Assembly: GCA_039714735.1 (NCBI GenBank) | Contig: JBDLIT010000005.1 | Span: 4,886-68,885 of the forward strand | DNA from: JASJBU01 sp039714735 | GTDB lineage: Bacteria; Pseudomonadota; Gammaproteobacteria; Chromatiales; Chromatiaceae | Length of the DNA stretch: 64,000 bases | Reading direction: 5' to 3' | Part shown: one piece after another, positions 7,693 through 16,013 of the stretch | Layout: every line of letters starts with the position of its first letter | Numbering within the stretch: the first letter of the stretch is position 1 | The notes under the pieces: generated by a model | What the model saw: only the letters and a program-made list of their open reading frames with translations | Database searches by the model: none | Told to the model about the DNA's origin: nothing | Translations under genes and position numbers: made by a program

Positions 7693-10035
7693 TTAAGTTG
7701 GCGCTGAAGCGTGATCAGTATTTTCTAACGCAGTCAGCATAGCATCTAAGGCACGGTCCATAATTGGCGCTTTAGGTAATTCAACCAATGTTACCGCTCC
7801 CTCCCTCAGCCTGTTAGCCAACCCCTGCAAGGTCAATTCCATACTTTTCATACCTTTACGGTTGACGAAAATATATGCGTTTGAGACGTTGCTTTTCCAG
7901 GAAAGTTTGACGCGGGATTTACTCGTTCCATCAAAAACCTCAAGCCAATCACCAACTTCGAGACTCTCGGCCTGTAGGGTAAATTCATCTCGAATTGGCT
8001 CTACCAGATCAGACAGTTCATCAGTCAGCAATGAAGAAGTTCCTGACATGAGTTGGCTGTCAGGAAAATTGATCTGTTTTGTCTTGGCTTGAGAAGTTCC
8101 AGGCCCCTTTGCAGCACTTGCATCTCCACCTCTGAGACATCCAATGTGGCAGTTCTGCAGCTCCTTGAATAAGCGTGCCATTTTATGCTGATCAAAGGAA
8201 ATACTGTTGAGTCGCTCGCGCAAATTTCGGAGTAATTCGGGGATGTTTCTCAACAGCTCCTGGCGTTCCATATACTCTGTTTTTGGCTGCACGCTCCATA
8301 ACAAACGATCGACGATTGCCAGTGAGTCATTCCATTCATCACTTTCAGGTCCCTGTCGCAGATAATTGAGCAGGAGAACATCCTTCCATCCATCCTCGAG
8401 CAATTCCATCACGGCCTCAGGCACAATCTCCAGTTTCTCCAGACGGCTATTGAGAGCCTGAACCACGATCTGTTTGGCGCTGCGCAGTTGTTCCTTTCCT
8501 CTGGTGACCTGATTGGTCCTCTGCTCAGCAACTTCCGCACCTCGTTGTTCCTGCTCCCACCAAATAGTGAACTCCTCATCCAGATCCGTAAAAATTTCCG
8601 GATCATCATGAAAATCATTCATGATGCGTTTGATGATGGACTCGATCTTACGGTAAAGGTTGTCGCTATCCCGATCTCCACTATCATTCCAGCAAACGGC
8701 AGCCTGCGCCAGGCTATTCAATAAACGACGAGCAGGATGGAGTTTTTTACTGAAAAATGTTTTATCTATGATCGCTACTTTCAGCATGGGTATCTGCAGA
8801 CGACTGAGTAGCGCCTTCATGGCATCCGGAAGACTGAAATCTTCCAAAATAAACTCAAATAGCATGGTAATGACATCGATGGTGTCATTGTCAGCATCCC
8901 CCAGGGTACGGCTCAGATCACCACCTTCGAGCTTGAGGAGATCATCTGCCAACTGCGCTTTCAGCACCTTGGGATTAACCATCTGCCCGCCGGCCTGAGG
9001 CAAGATGAGGATATTCGATTGCTGTAGCGCTGACAGCGCGCCTAATAACTCCCCAGTCTCCACGGCAGGCAATGATATGCCCGGCGCTCCAGTTGTCATC
9101 ATACTGGAGGCCAAGATACCATCACCTGAACCCGCCCGCCGCAGACCGAGCAATTGCTGCAGAGTGGCGAACACCTCTCCCTGAACACTATCCATGCCAC
9201 CAGCGGCACCGCCCCCTACAACTGTACTATCGCTCGCCAATCGGGAGTCACGCAAAGCCGATTCTGCCTCCCGGGTGTTACCACCCTGGCGTACTTCAGG
9301 GGCTATGGGGTTACGCCTTACCTTCGGAGTCAAGTTGGGAATAACGCCAGCCTTTCCCAGCAACAGGTTGACCTCATCATAGAGACCACCCAAATAGTGG
9401 ATAAAATGCTTTTCGAAGAGTTTATAAACGATCAGCTTGACCGGCAGCTCAATTGGAATGTCCTGCATTGCAGCCTGAAATGCATTACACACGACAACAG
9501 GGTCCAGAGGACTCTGGTCATGGCTGGACTGCTGCAGTTTTCCCTTAACCAGGTAAGAAAACCGCTGGCTCAATGCGTACCGCTCCTTTGAATATCGATT
9601 CTCACTTTTGGAGATCATATTGGTTATTGCGAGGGAATCCTCCAACTCCTCATTGTCGAGCAGCGCCATTTCTGAATCACGGCTCAGTTGATCGAGGGAT
9701 CGTTGGACAATATAGATCTCTCCAGTTTCCCAATAATGGTCATAGACATGAAGGAGCTGACTACTGAATTCGCGATCTATTTGAAGACGCTCTTTGCGTA
9801 ACACCCGCATCGCGTCAAAAAATGAGGTTTGATTCGCATTGTTGTCAGATTTATTTGCGAGCTCATATAAGGAATCATCGAGTTGCTCGAACAACCCAAT
9901 CATTAATTTTGGAACAGTCGTTACCAGGAGCTTGCGGCATTCAGACGCGATCCGCTGTCCCTTGGCATCAAGCATAGGGCTGACTCGGCGCGCTGCGCCA
10001 CCGGAAAAGGAGATGATGTTGTCTGGTCCTTTCAT
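7693..10035 (-). CDS. DUF1631 family protein
   Basis: This 780-residue, mostly helical protein with no signal peptide or membrane segment matches the DUF1631 family in size and pattern (N-terminal IASECRKLLVTTVPKLMIGL, central FFSKKLHPARRLLNSLAQAA). The last 100 residues form a likely beta domain (VGDWLEVFDGTSKSRVKLSW, SNAYIFVNRKGMKSMELT) that resembles PilZ-like barrels. Its function is not established, and a cyclic-di-GMP link is only suggested by the tail. FKBP and nadC follow downstream. Confidence 0.85.
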   Translation of the reverse strand: MKGPDNIISFSGGAARRVSPMLDAKGQRIASECRKLLVTTVPKLMIGLFEQLDDSLYELANKSDNNANQTSFFDAMRVLRKERLQIDREFSSQLLHVYDHYWETGEIYIVQRSLDQLSRDSEMALLDNEELEDSLAITNMISKSENRYSKERYALSQRFSYLVKGKLQQSSHDQSPLDPVVVCNAFQAAMQDIPIELPVKLIVYKLFEKHFIHYLGGLYDEVNLLLGKAGVIPNLTPKVRRNPIAPEVRQGGNTREAESALRDSRLASDSTVVGGGAAGGMDSVQGEVFATLQQLLGLRRAGSGDGILASSMMTTGAPGISLPAVETGELLGALSALQQSNILILPQAGGQMVNPKVLKAQLADDLLKLEGGDLSRTLGDADNDTIDVITMLFEFILEDFSLPDAMKALLSRLQIPMLKVAIIDKTFFSKKLHPARRLLNSLAQAAVCWNDSGDRDSDNLYRKIESIIKRIMNDFHDDPEIFTDLDEEFTIWWEQEQRGAEVAEQRTNQVTRGKEQLRSAKQIVVQALNSRLEKLEIVPEAVMELLEDGWKDVLLLNYLRQGPESDEWNDSLAIVDRLLWSVQPKTEYMERQELLRNIPELLRNLRERLNSISFDQHKMARLFKELQNCHIGCLRGGDASAAKGPGTSQAKTKQINFPDSQLMSGTSSLLTDELSDLVEPIRDEFTLQAESLEVGDWLEVFDGTSKSRVKLSWKSNVSNAYIFVNRKGMKSMELTLQGLANRLREGAVTLVELPKAPIMDRALDAMLTALENTDHASAPT

Positions 10036-10380
10036 GAGTTGCCACTAGGGTGAAGGTGTCACCGCCAAGCAGTGTTCCAAGTAATTCATAATCCGCATGT
10101 CCGCTTGAGGCTTTCAGACCCTTTGTTAAAAGGCTAATCCAACCCCCCAGCAACAACTGAGAATAACCTCACAAAAGCCCTGAGCAAGACGTTTAAATAA
10201 GGAACCCAACGCCACCCGGAAGGAACCTCGAAAGTATCACCTAATAATAGCAGATTCAAACTATATCCAGAGATTTGGCCCTTGTGGATAGTGATAGTTT
10301 AATCAGAGTCTCTATAATGTCCATTGACAAGAACAAGGCAGGATTTTTATTCCATTGAACAGCAGCGGAATTCTCGCTAT
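10036..10380. other. Divergent intergenic region
   Basis: These 345 bp separate the minus-strand DUF1631 gene from the plus-strand DUF1538 operon. A TATAAT hexamer at 10313-10318 is a candidate -10 box for the DUF1538 operon, but no good -35 is seen 16-18 bp upstream, which would fit an activator-dependent promoter. If it is real, transcription starts near 10325 and the upstream TTG at 10324 cannot be the first codon. No gene, repeat or RNA motif was recognised in the rest. Confidence 0.45.
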
Positions 10381-11112
10381 ATGCAATTGATCAGACATTT
10401 GGCCGGCTTGCTACTCGACAGCGTCCGTGACCTTTTGCCGATAATTATCGTTATTGCCTTTTTCCAGATAGTGGTGTTGCAGCAGCCCATACCAAATCTG
10501 GGAGAATTAATCTTTGGGACCATCCTGGTAATTTTTGGCCTTACTTTTTTTATCCACGGGCTAAAAATCGGCCTCTTCCCACTGGGTGAGAATATGGCGT
10601 GGGACTTCGCTAAAAAAGGGAGTCTTTCCTGGCTATTATTGTTTGCCTTTGCACTTGGATTCGGCACTACTGTTGCCGAGCCCGCATTAATAAAAATTGC
10701 CAAGGAAGCAGCCACGATCGCAGCAAATGGCGGCATGATTGACCAGGATATTGCTTCACAAGAAAGTTATGCCAACGGTCTGAGATTTACGGTAGCTCTA
10801 TCCGTAGGCTTCGCTATCCTCCTGGGAGTGTTGCGCATTATCAGGGGCTGGCCGGTGCAATATCTGATTATTGGGGGCTACATTGGCGTAGTTATAATGA
10901 CTGCATTCGCCCCTAAGGAGATAATCGGCATCGCCTATGATTCGGGTGGAGTCACCACTTCGACCATCACTGTACCCCTGGTTACGGCCTTGGGCGTGGG
11001 GCTCGCATCGAGTATTCAGGGACGCAACCCAATGACTGACGGTTTTGGGCTTATCGCATTCGCCTCACTTACACCCATGATCTTCGTCATGGGTTACGGC
11101 ATGCTGTTATGA
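10381..11112 (+). CDS. DUF1538 family membrane protein, first copy
   Basis: This 243-residue integral membrane protein has about six to seven hydrophobic segments. Two family motifs carry polar residues inside hydrophobic stretches: GTTVAEPAL (Glu100) and AYDSGGVTTSTITVPLV (Asp187), then GRNPMTDGFGLIAFASL. I chose ATG 10381 rather than TTG 10324 because the N-terminus then aligns directly with the next gene (LLLDSVRDLLPI against LSADTLLDVLPI) and a TATAAT lies just ahead of the TTG. The family is an uncharacterised putative transporter. It overlaps the next gene by ATGA and heads the PII-CBS operon. Confidence 0.85.
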   Translation: MQLIRHLAGLLLDSVRDLLPIIIVIAFFQIVVLQQPIPNLGELIFGTILVIFGLTFFIHGLKIGLFPLGENMAWDFAKKGSLSWLLLFAFALGFGTTVAEPALIKIAKEAATIAANGGMIDQDIASQESYANGLRFTVALSVGFAILLGVLRIIRGWPVQYLIIGGYIGVVIMTAFAPKEIIGIAYDSGGVTTSTITVPLVTALGVGLASSIQGRNPMTDGFGLIAFASLTPMIFVMGYGMLL

Positions 11113-11885
11113 CCCAGTTTTTCATGGATTTTCTAGCGTTGTCTGCGGACACGCTGCTGGATGTACTGCCTATCGCGGGGATCCTGTTTGGCTTCCAGTT
11201 TCTCGTTCTACGCCGTCCACTACATAATCCCAAAGACGTGATCTTTGGTTTCACTCTGGTTCTAATCGGCCTGGTGCTGTTTTTAATGGGCCTGGATATC
11301 GCACTTTTCCCTCTTGGAAAACTGATGGCCAATCAACTCACTGCCCCTGAATTTCTCGGCTTTGACGGATCAACCACCCACATCGAATGGCATCACTATT
11401 TCTGGGTCTATCTTTTTGCCGCCTTGATAGGATTCTCTACCACCATTGCAGAACCCTCCCTGATTGCAGTCTCAATCAAGGCAAATCAAGTCTCCGCAGG
11501 TGCAATCAGTGAGTGGGGGCTACGCATTGCAGTGGCTATAGGTGTTGCCGCAGGCATAGCATTGGGAAGCTACCGCATCGTCAGCGGCACTCCACTCCAC
11601 TGGTACATCATCTCTGGCTATGTGGTTGTGATAGTTCAGACTTTTTTTGCCCCGCGTTCCATAATTGCACTCGCATATGACTCGGGCGGCGTGACCACAT
11701 CGACCGTCACAGTCCCTTTGGTGGCCGCTCTAGGACTTGGCTTGTCCCACAATATCCCTGGACGCAATCCACTGCTGGATGGTTTCGGCTTGATTGCCTT
11801 TGCCAGCCTGTTTCCCATTATGTCTGTAATGGGGTACGCCCAACTCAGCGAATGGTATGATCGCCGAAAAATAAGGATAGATTGA
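11109..11885 (+). CDS. DUF1538 family membrane protein, second copy
   Basis: This 258-residue paralogue of the preceding gene has the same layout: LLDVLPIAGILFGFQFLVL at the start, then STTIAEPSLIAV (Glu115), AYDSGGVTTSTVTVPLV (Asp191) and GRNPLLDGFGLIAFASL. The two proteins are encoded with a four-base overlap and probably form a heterodimeric membrane unit. An extra soluble-looking segment after TM3 (TAPEFLGFDGSTTHIEWHH) distinguishes it from copy one. Substrate and mechanism are unknown. The PII-like and CBS genes that follow suggest control by nucleotides. Confidence 0.85.
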   Translation: MTQFFMDFLALSADTLLDVLPIAGILFGFQFLVLRRPLHNPKDVIFGFTLVLIGLVLFLMGLDIALFPLGKLMANQLTAPEFLGFDGSTTHIEWHHYFWVYLFAALIGFSTTIAEPSLIAVSIKANQVSAGAISEWGLRIAVAIGVAAGIALGSYRIVSGTPLHWYIISGYVVVIVQTFFAPRSIIALAYDSGGVTTSTVTVPLVAALGLGLSHNIPGRNPLLDGFGLIAFASLFPIMSVMGYAQLSEWYDRRKIRID

Positions 11886-11894
11886 GGTAAACAC

Positions 11895-12245
11895 ATGCGA
11901 TTTAAACTCATCATTGCCCTGGTGGATGACACCAAAACTAATGCTGTACTGGATGCCGCTAGAAAAGCAGGGGCCACCGGATCGACTGTTATCAGTCAGG
12001 CCCGCGGAGAGGGCGTCGACAAACCAAAGACCTTTTTCGGTTTGACCCTCGAAAGTCAACGCGACATGGTATTGCTGCTAGTGGAAGAACACCTCAGCCG
12101 CTCTATCCTAGAAAAGATTGCCGAAGCAGGGCATTTCGACGACAAGCCCGGCAGTGGAATAGCCTTTCAGATCGATATCGAAGACGCCGTAGGCGTCAGT
12201 CACCAGATACAAACCCTGTCTCAGGTAGTGGAGGAGGAATTATGA
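11895..12245 (+). CDS. PII-like nitrogen-regulatory family protein
   Basis: This 116-residue protein of the GlnB/PII superfamily has the ferredoxin-like core start FKLIIALVDDTKTNAVLDAA, the GATGSTVI strand that leads into the T-loop, and a C-terminal GSGIAFQIDIEDAVGV that matches the C-loop region. The T-loop is short (ARGEGVDKPKTFFGL) and lacks the uridylylated tyrosine of GlnB, so it is a PII-like rather than a canonical nitrogen PII. PII proteins bind ATP, ADP or cyclic AMP and gate membrane transporters. It follows the DUF1538 pair by 9 bp and overlaps the CBS gene by ATGA. Confidence 0.85.
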   Translation: MRFKLIIALVDDTKTNAVLDAARKAGATGSTVISQARGEGVDKPKTFFGLTLESQRDMVLLLVEEHLSRSILEKIAEAGHFDDKPGSGIAFQIDIEDAVGVSHQIQTLSQVVEEEL

Positions 12246-12655
12246 GTGAACAAAAGCTAACCCGCGTCAAGGATGTCATGAAAACTCATTTCGACATGGT
12301 GGATGGTATGGATACGGTCCAAACCGCACTCGAGAATATGATCCATGTCGGCACCAAAAGTTTGATCGTGAAAAAACGCAATGAAAGCGATGAGCTCGGA
12401 ATGGTTCTGCTGTCGGACATTGCACGCCAGGTTTTGGCGGTTGACCGGGCGCCAGAACGGGTCAATATCTATGAAATCATGACAAAACCGGTACTTACCG
12501 TGTCACCTGACATGGACATCCGCTACTGTGCGCGGATATTCAATCGTTTTGATCTTTCCAGAGCGCCGGTTGTAGAAAATGGTGAGGTTATCGGGATCAT
12601 CAGCCACACGGATATGGTCCTCAAAGGCCTTTGCAAGAAGATGGCCGATAAGTGA
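12242..12655 (+). CDS. Two-CBS-domain protein
   Basis: This 137-residue stand-alone protein consists of a pair of CBS domains: KDVMKTHFDMVDGMDTVQTA... near the start, and YEIMTKPVLTVSPDMDIRYC through APVVENGEVIGIISHTDMVL at the end. Such Bateman modules bind adenine nucleotides and relay energy status to partners. Start and stop overlap the neighbouring genes by four bases each (ATGA with PII, GTGA with ampD). The most natural partner is the DUF1538 pair, but this is inference. Confidence 0.92.
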   Translation: MSEQKLTRVKDVMKTHFDMVDGMDTVQTALENMIHVGTKSLIVKKRNESDELGMVLLSDIARQVLAVDRAPERVNIYEIMTKPVLTVSPDMDIRYCARIFNRFDLSRAPVVENGEVIGIISHTDMVLKGLCKKMADK

Positions 12656-13218
12656 TACGGGACCTTAAAACGGCCGATCAGGCATTCCTGCCCGAAGCAA
12701 TACAGCACCCCTCCCCTAATCAGGATGCAAGGCCCCCCGATAACAGCATTAGCCTACTGGTCATCCATAGCATCAGCCTGCCGCCTGGAGAATATGGCGG
12801 CCCTTGGATTGATGACTTTTTCCTGAACCGGCTTGATCCAAATGCTCATCCATACTTCAGTGAGATTCAGGATCTTCGCGTATCGACTCACCTGCTGATA
12901 AGACGTGATGGTCAACTCATCCAATACGTTCCCTTCAACCAGCGGGCGTGGCATGCTGGTGAATCCGCTTTTGAGGGACAAAAACACTGTAATGATTTCT
13001 CAATTGGCATAGAACTGGAAGGGACTGACACCCAACCCTATACCCAAGCGCAATATGCAACACTGGCTCAGGCCACCCGGGAGCTTATAATCAGCTATCC
13101 AGCGATAACCCCAGAACGAATTACTGGTCATGCAGATATAGCCCCCGACAGAAAGACCGATCCGGGACCTGCATTTGACTGGCAATACTACCGCGATAAA
13201 TTACGCAGCCGCACTTGA
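12652..13218 (+). CDS. ampD: 1,6-anhydro-N-acetylmuramyl-L-alanine amidase AmpD
   Basis: This 188-residue cytoplasmic zinc amidase cleaves the stem peptide from anhydromuropeptides in cell-wall recycling. The zinc ligands of the amidase-2 fold are present: His39 (LLVIHS), His160 (ITGHADIA) and Asp170 (KTDPG). The substrate-side segments WHAGES and DFSIGIELEGTD are also there. The start is GTG at 12652, overlapping the CBS stop. ampE follows 31 bp downstream, as in enterobacteria and pseudomonads. No ampC or ampR is visible. Confidence 0.96.
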   Translation: MIRDLKTADQAFLPEAIQHPSPNQDARPPDNSISLLVIHSISLPPGEYGGPWIDDFFLNRLDPNAHPYFSEIQDLRVSTHLLIRRDGQLIQYVPFNQRAWHAGESAFEGQKHCNDFSIGIELEGTDTQPYTQAQYATLAQATRELIISYPAITPERITGHADIAPDRKTDPGPAFDWQYYRDKLRSRT

Positions 13219-13249
13219 AACTTTTTGATCATTCCCCGACACTTAGCGC

Positions 13250-14143
13250 ATGAGTTTGATCATCCTCCTAACTTGTCTGCTGGCCGAGCGTTTTCTGCTT
13301 GAATATCAGCATCTTCGCCAAACCAACTGGTTTTACCAGTACAACGATTGGTACGAACGCCAGGAGCTTCCCAATTGGATGCTCAATGGATTTGGGGGCG
13401 TCATCTGCCTGCTTCTTCCCCCACTGCTGGGCATTGCCCTGTTACAGCATCTGCTTGATGAGAGTCTGTTCGGCATCCCCGGCGCACTCTTTGCCGGCGC
13501 GGTATTACTCTTTAGTTTTGGACCCCACGATCTGGACACGCAAATCAGACAATTACACGCCGCCAAAGAGCAGAACGACGAAGAACAGGCGGCCTCAATT
13601 GCCAGGGAATTGCTGGATGACGAGCCACCTCCCAACGAACCCACCTATTCGCAAGCAATCGTCGAAAGCATTCTGGAACAAGCCAATGGACGTGGCTTTG
13701 CTGTCATATTCTGGTTTCTAGTGCTCGGCCCCATAGGGGCGGCCCTATACCGGCTTGCCAGCAGCCTCCCTAAGCTACAAACCACAAGCCGTGAAGCGGA
13801 TTTCCTGCATACCAGCAGGCAGCTGCTGGCAATTCTTGACTGGATACCCGCCCGACTCACTGCCTCGTCCTATGCCATTGCCGGAAGCTTTGAAGATGCC
13901 CTTTACGGATGGCGCAATTACCACGAAAGCCGTTTCAACGAATTCAATTCCAGCGCCAGCGGAATCTTGATCTGTACCGGTACAGGTGCTCTTCGTCTTT
14001 CCTCTTTAATCGATACCGACACTGACGACGACACCATGCAAGATCAGCGTTATCTGATAGACGCCGCAATGGGCTTGGTTTGGCGCTCACTGATTGTATG
14101 GATCGTCCTGATAGGATTACTCACACTTGCCGGATGGATCTGA
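13250..14143 (+). CDS. ampE: AmpE-family inner-membrane protein
   Basis: This 297-residue protein (E. coli AmpE has 284) has the family features: an N-terminal LTCLLAERFL, cytoplasmic charged loop (FGPHDLDTQIRQLHAAKEQN), EQANGRGFAVIFWFLVLGPIGAALYRL and a C-terminal hydrophobic helix (SLIVWIVLIGLLTLAG). AmpE belongs to the CobD/CbiB-like membrane group. It is encoded with AmpD and was proposed to be a signalling modulator of beta-lactamase induction. Its exact activity is uncertain. Confidence 0.92.
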   Translation: MSLIILLTCLLAERFLLEYQHLRQTNWFYQYNDWYERQELPNWMLNGFGGVICLLLPPLLGIALLQHLLDESLFGIPGALFAGAVLLFSFGPHDLDTQIRQLHAAKEQNDEEQAASIARELLDDEPPPNEPTYSQAIVESILEQANGRGFAVIFWFLVLGPIGAALYRLASSLPKLQTTSREADFLHTSRQLLAILDWIPARLTASSYAIAGSFEDALYGWRNYHESRFNEFNSSASGILICTGTGALRLSSLIDTDTDDDTMQDQRYLIDAAMGLVWRSLIVWIVLIGLLTLAGWI

Positions 14144-14146
14144 CAA

Positions 14147-14746
14147 GTGCCAAACACGACCACCATAGATCTACTCAGGCACGGTGAACCCTTAGGTGGC
14201 CGGCGCTACCGCGGACAGATCGATGACCCACTCAGCGAGCATGGCTGGCATGAGATGTGGCATGCCGTTTCGAGTGACGCACCTTGGCAGCACATCGTAT
14301 CCTCACCCCTTCGCCGGTGTAAGGAATTCGCCAACGCTCTGAGTGAAAAACTCCAGATTCCCATAGACCAAGATAGCCAGCTGCGAGAGGTTGGTTTTGG
14401 GGTTTGGGAAGGAAAAACCAGGGATGAGCTCAGGTCTACTGATCCTGGGATTATAAACCGATTCTATAACAATCCGATAAAACACCGTCCTTCCGGAGCC
14501 GAACCACTCGATCAGTTCAGCTCCCGCGTCAATGCCGCATTGGATCAATCAATCCAGATTCACTCCGGAAAACACATACTGGTCGTCACCCATGCCGGGG
14601 TCATTCGTGCGATCCTCACAAGATTCATGTCTGCCCCCCTGACCAGCATGTACCGCCTTTCGGTTGCCACTGCATCGATTTCACGTATCCAGATCGATGA
14701 TGAGCGCCCCCCTACGATTATCTTTCACGGTCGGGAAAAAATATAA
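14147..14746 (+). CDS. Histidine phosphatase (phosphoglycerate-mutase-like)
   Basis: This 199-residue member of the histidine phosphatase superfamily has the catalytic RHG motif (LLRHGEP, His12), the second arginine/glutamate region (SSPLRRC, EVGFGVWEGK) and the second histidine (VVTHAGVIRA). The size suits alpha-ribazole phosphatase (CobC) or a related small phosphatase, but no cobalamin gene is nearby, so the substrate is open. The start is GTG 14147, three bases after ampE, and it ends the operon that began with the DUF1538 genes. Confidence 0.88.
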   Translation: MPNTTTIDLLRHGEPLGGRRYRGQIDDPLSEHGWHEMWHAVSSDAPWQHIVSSPLRRCKEFANALSEKLQIPIDQDSQLREVGFGVWEGKTRDELRSTDPGIINRFYNNPIKHRPSGAEPLDQFSSRVNAALDQSIQIHSGKHILVVTHAGVIRAILTRFMSAPLTSMYRLSVATASISRIQIDDERPPTIIFHGREKI

Positions 14747-14752
14747 ATCCTT

Positions 14753-14770
14753 TTGTGAATCACTTCACAA
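14753..14770. promoter_or_regulatory. Perfect CRP/Vfr-type binding palindrome
   Basis: The sequence is an 18-bp perfect inverted repeat, TTGTGAA-N4-TTCACAA, which contains the exact CRP core TGTGA-N6-TCACA at 14754-14769. It begins 7 bp after the phosphatase stop and lies 126 bp before the start of a 28-codon ORF. A -10-like TAATAT at 14818-14823 would put the site near -68, a usual place for CRP-family activators. FNR-type half-sites (TTGAT) do not match. Confidence 0.7.
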
Positions 14771-14895
14771 CTTTGTAACAGGTTGTTTCAGTCACTGGAC
14801 AATTTTTTAAATATTTGTAATATCCTTTTATAGAAAGGAACTAATCAAGTATCAAGGATTGGGATCTCGCAAACGAAGCACACAGAGGTTTCTCA

Positions 14896-14982
14896 ATGTT
14901 CTGGATTATATTGGCAGTTTTAGGCGGGCTTGCAGTCTCGGTTCTGTTGACTGAGGGCATTGATACCTCCAAAAAAGCTTGA
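14896..14982 (+). CDS. Candidate 28-residue membrane microprotein
   Basis: ATG 14896 opens a 28-codon frame that encodes one hydrophobic helix (FWIILAVLGGLAVSVLL) followed by a short charged tail ending DTSKKA. GAGG lies 7 nt before the start, and a CRP-type site with a possible -10 box lies upstream. The size and one-helix form fit microproteins that attach to membrane complexes. There is no homology that I recognise. A minus-strand frame overlaps its end, and both may not be real. Confidence 0.5.
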   Translation: MFWIILAVLGGLAVSVLLTEGIDTSKKA

Positions 14983-15207
14983 GCCCAAGTTATTAATCTT
15001 AGAGACTTCCCCCTCTCCAGCTCTGTCAGTCATTGAGCTTGAGTCTCGCTCACCATCGATTTTGTACTTGATCTTCTTTAATGGCGTCTGCCTGAAAAGC
15101 ACTTCAGAGCGAAACTCCGGAAGATCTACCCCTGGGAGATATCGGTCGCCCAGGCACTGCTTTGCAGTCCCCAACACCGAAAAGGCTATCAGCAGCCCAG
15201 CAATCAC
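14920..15207 (-). CDS. Hypothetical protein with possible signal peptide
   Basis: A 95-codon frame starts with GTG at 15207, overlapping the stop of the SpoU methyltransferase gene (GTGA). The N-terminus MIAGLLIAFSVLGTAKQC looks like a signal peptide. The remainder is polar and charged with no motif that I know. The Shine-Dalgarno GAG touches the start codon, which is poor. It overlaps the opposite-strand microprotein frame by 63 bp. It may be a real small exported protein or chance. Confidence 0.35.
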   Translation of the reverse strand: MIAGLLIAFSVLGTAKQCLGDRYLPGVDLPEFRSEVLFRQTPLKKIKYKIDGERDSSSMTDRAGEGEVSKINNLGSSFFGGINALSQQNRDCKPA

Positions 15208-15800
15208 CTCACTGGGAGAACATCCCTCGCGGAGCGCTTGGTTTCAGTCATCAACCCATGCTGACGGACATACTCATACATCACAACAGAGGCCGCAACC
15301 GCCACATTGAGGCTTTCCACCTGACCAAACTGAGGGATAGAAACACAACCAATATCTGGATAGTCATTCAGGTCAAAGCTGTGCCCCCACTCCTCATGCC
15401 CGAATACAAATGCGCATTTTGCAGGAAGGCCTACATTCAGCAAAGAGGATTCACAGCACGCATCCAGGCTTATGACATGGTACCCACGCGTCAGCAACTC
15501 CTGATAGCTCTCATCAAAGGTTGAGAAGAAACGGGCAGGCACTTTTTTAAATGATCCCTTCCCTGGCGATGGATCGAACGGACCGATATCAATAAGATGA
15601 ATCTCACGCGCCCCAAAAGCTTCGGCACTGCGAAATATTTTCGCCACGTTAACGCCAGCCTTCATGTGATCCAGAATTAATATGAATCGATGGACACCCG
15701 GTTTTGCCAGTAGGTTTCTTTGGCGCTGTTTAGTGTATCTCGCTAGCACCTGATCACGTGCTTCCCGCCGTTCCCGCTTGGATTTTCTTTGACGCAGCAT
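15204..15800 (-). CDS. TrmH/SpoU-family RNA 2-prime-O-methyltransferase
   Basis: This 198-residue SPOUT methyltransferase uses S-adenosylmethionine to methylate ribose in tRNA or rRNA. Motif 1 is NVAKIFRSAEAFG, motif 2 includes FVFGHEEWG, and motif 3 is VESLNVAVAASVVMYE, which forms the trefoil-knot cofactor site. A basic N-terminal extension (RQRKSKRERREAR) could contact RNA. The exact target base is not determined by the sequence. It stands alone on the minus strand. Confidence 0.88.
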   Translation of the reverse strand: MLRQRKSKRERREARDQVLARYTKQRQRNLLAKPGVHRFILILDHMKAGVNVAKIFRSAEAFGAREIHLIDIGPFDPSPGKGSFKKVPARFFSTFDESYQELLTRGYHVISLDACCESSLLNVGLPAKCAFVFGHEEWGHSFDLNDYPDIGCVSIPQFGQVESLNVAVAASVVMYEYVRQHGLMTETKRSARDVLPVR

Positions 15801-16013
15801 GTTCTTATCCAGGAGCAGCCCAAATCCACATATTCAACATCTCAGCTTTTACATACCCCCAACGATTCACAGATTCCCATAGATTAACATCTAGCATGGC
15901 GCATACAATGCCCTTAGTCCCGAATTGAACTTGCTACTGCATTTCCGGCCATCCTAAACCTATACTGTTTTACCCGATCCCAATAAACACAATCTGACAA
16001 TCGAATTCACACC

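Noticed and set aside
9968..10156. 62-codon minus-strand frame upstream of the DUF1631 gene
   Set aside because: It overlaps the DUF1631 start in another frame, has no good ribosome-binding site and no recognisable motif.
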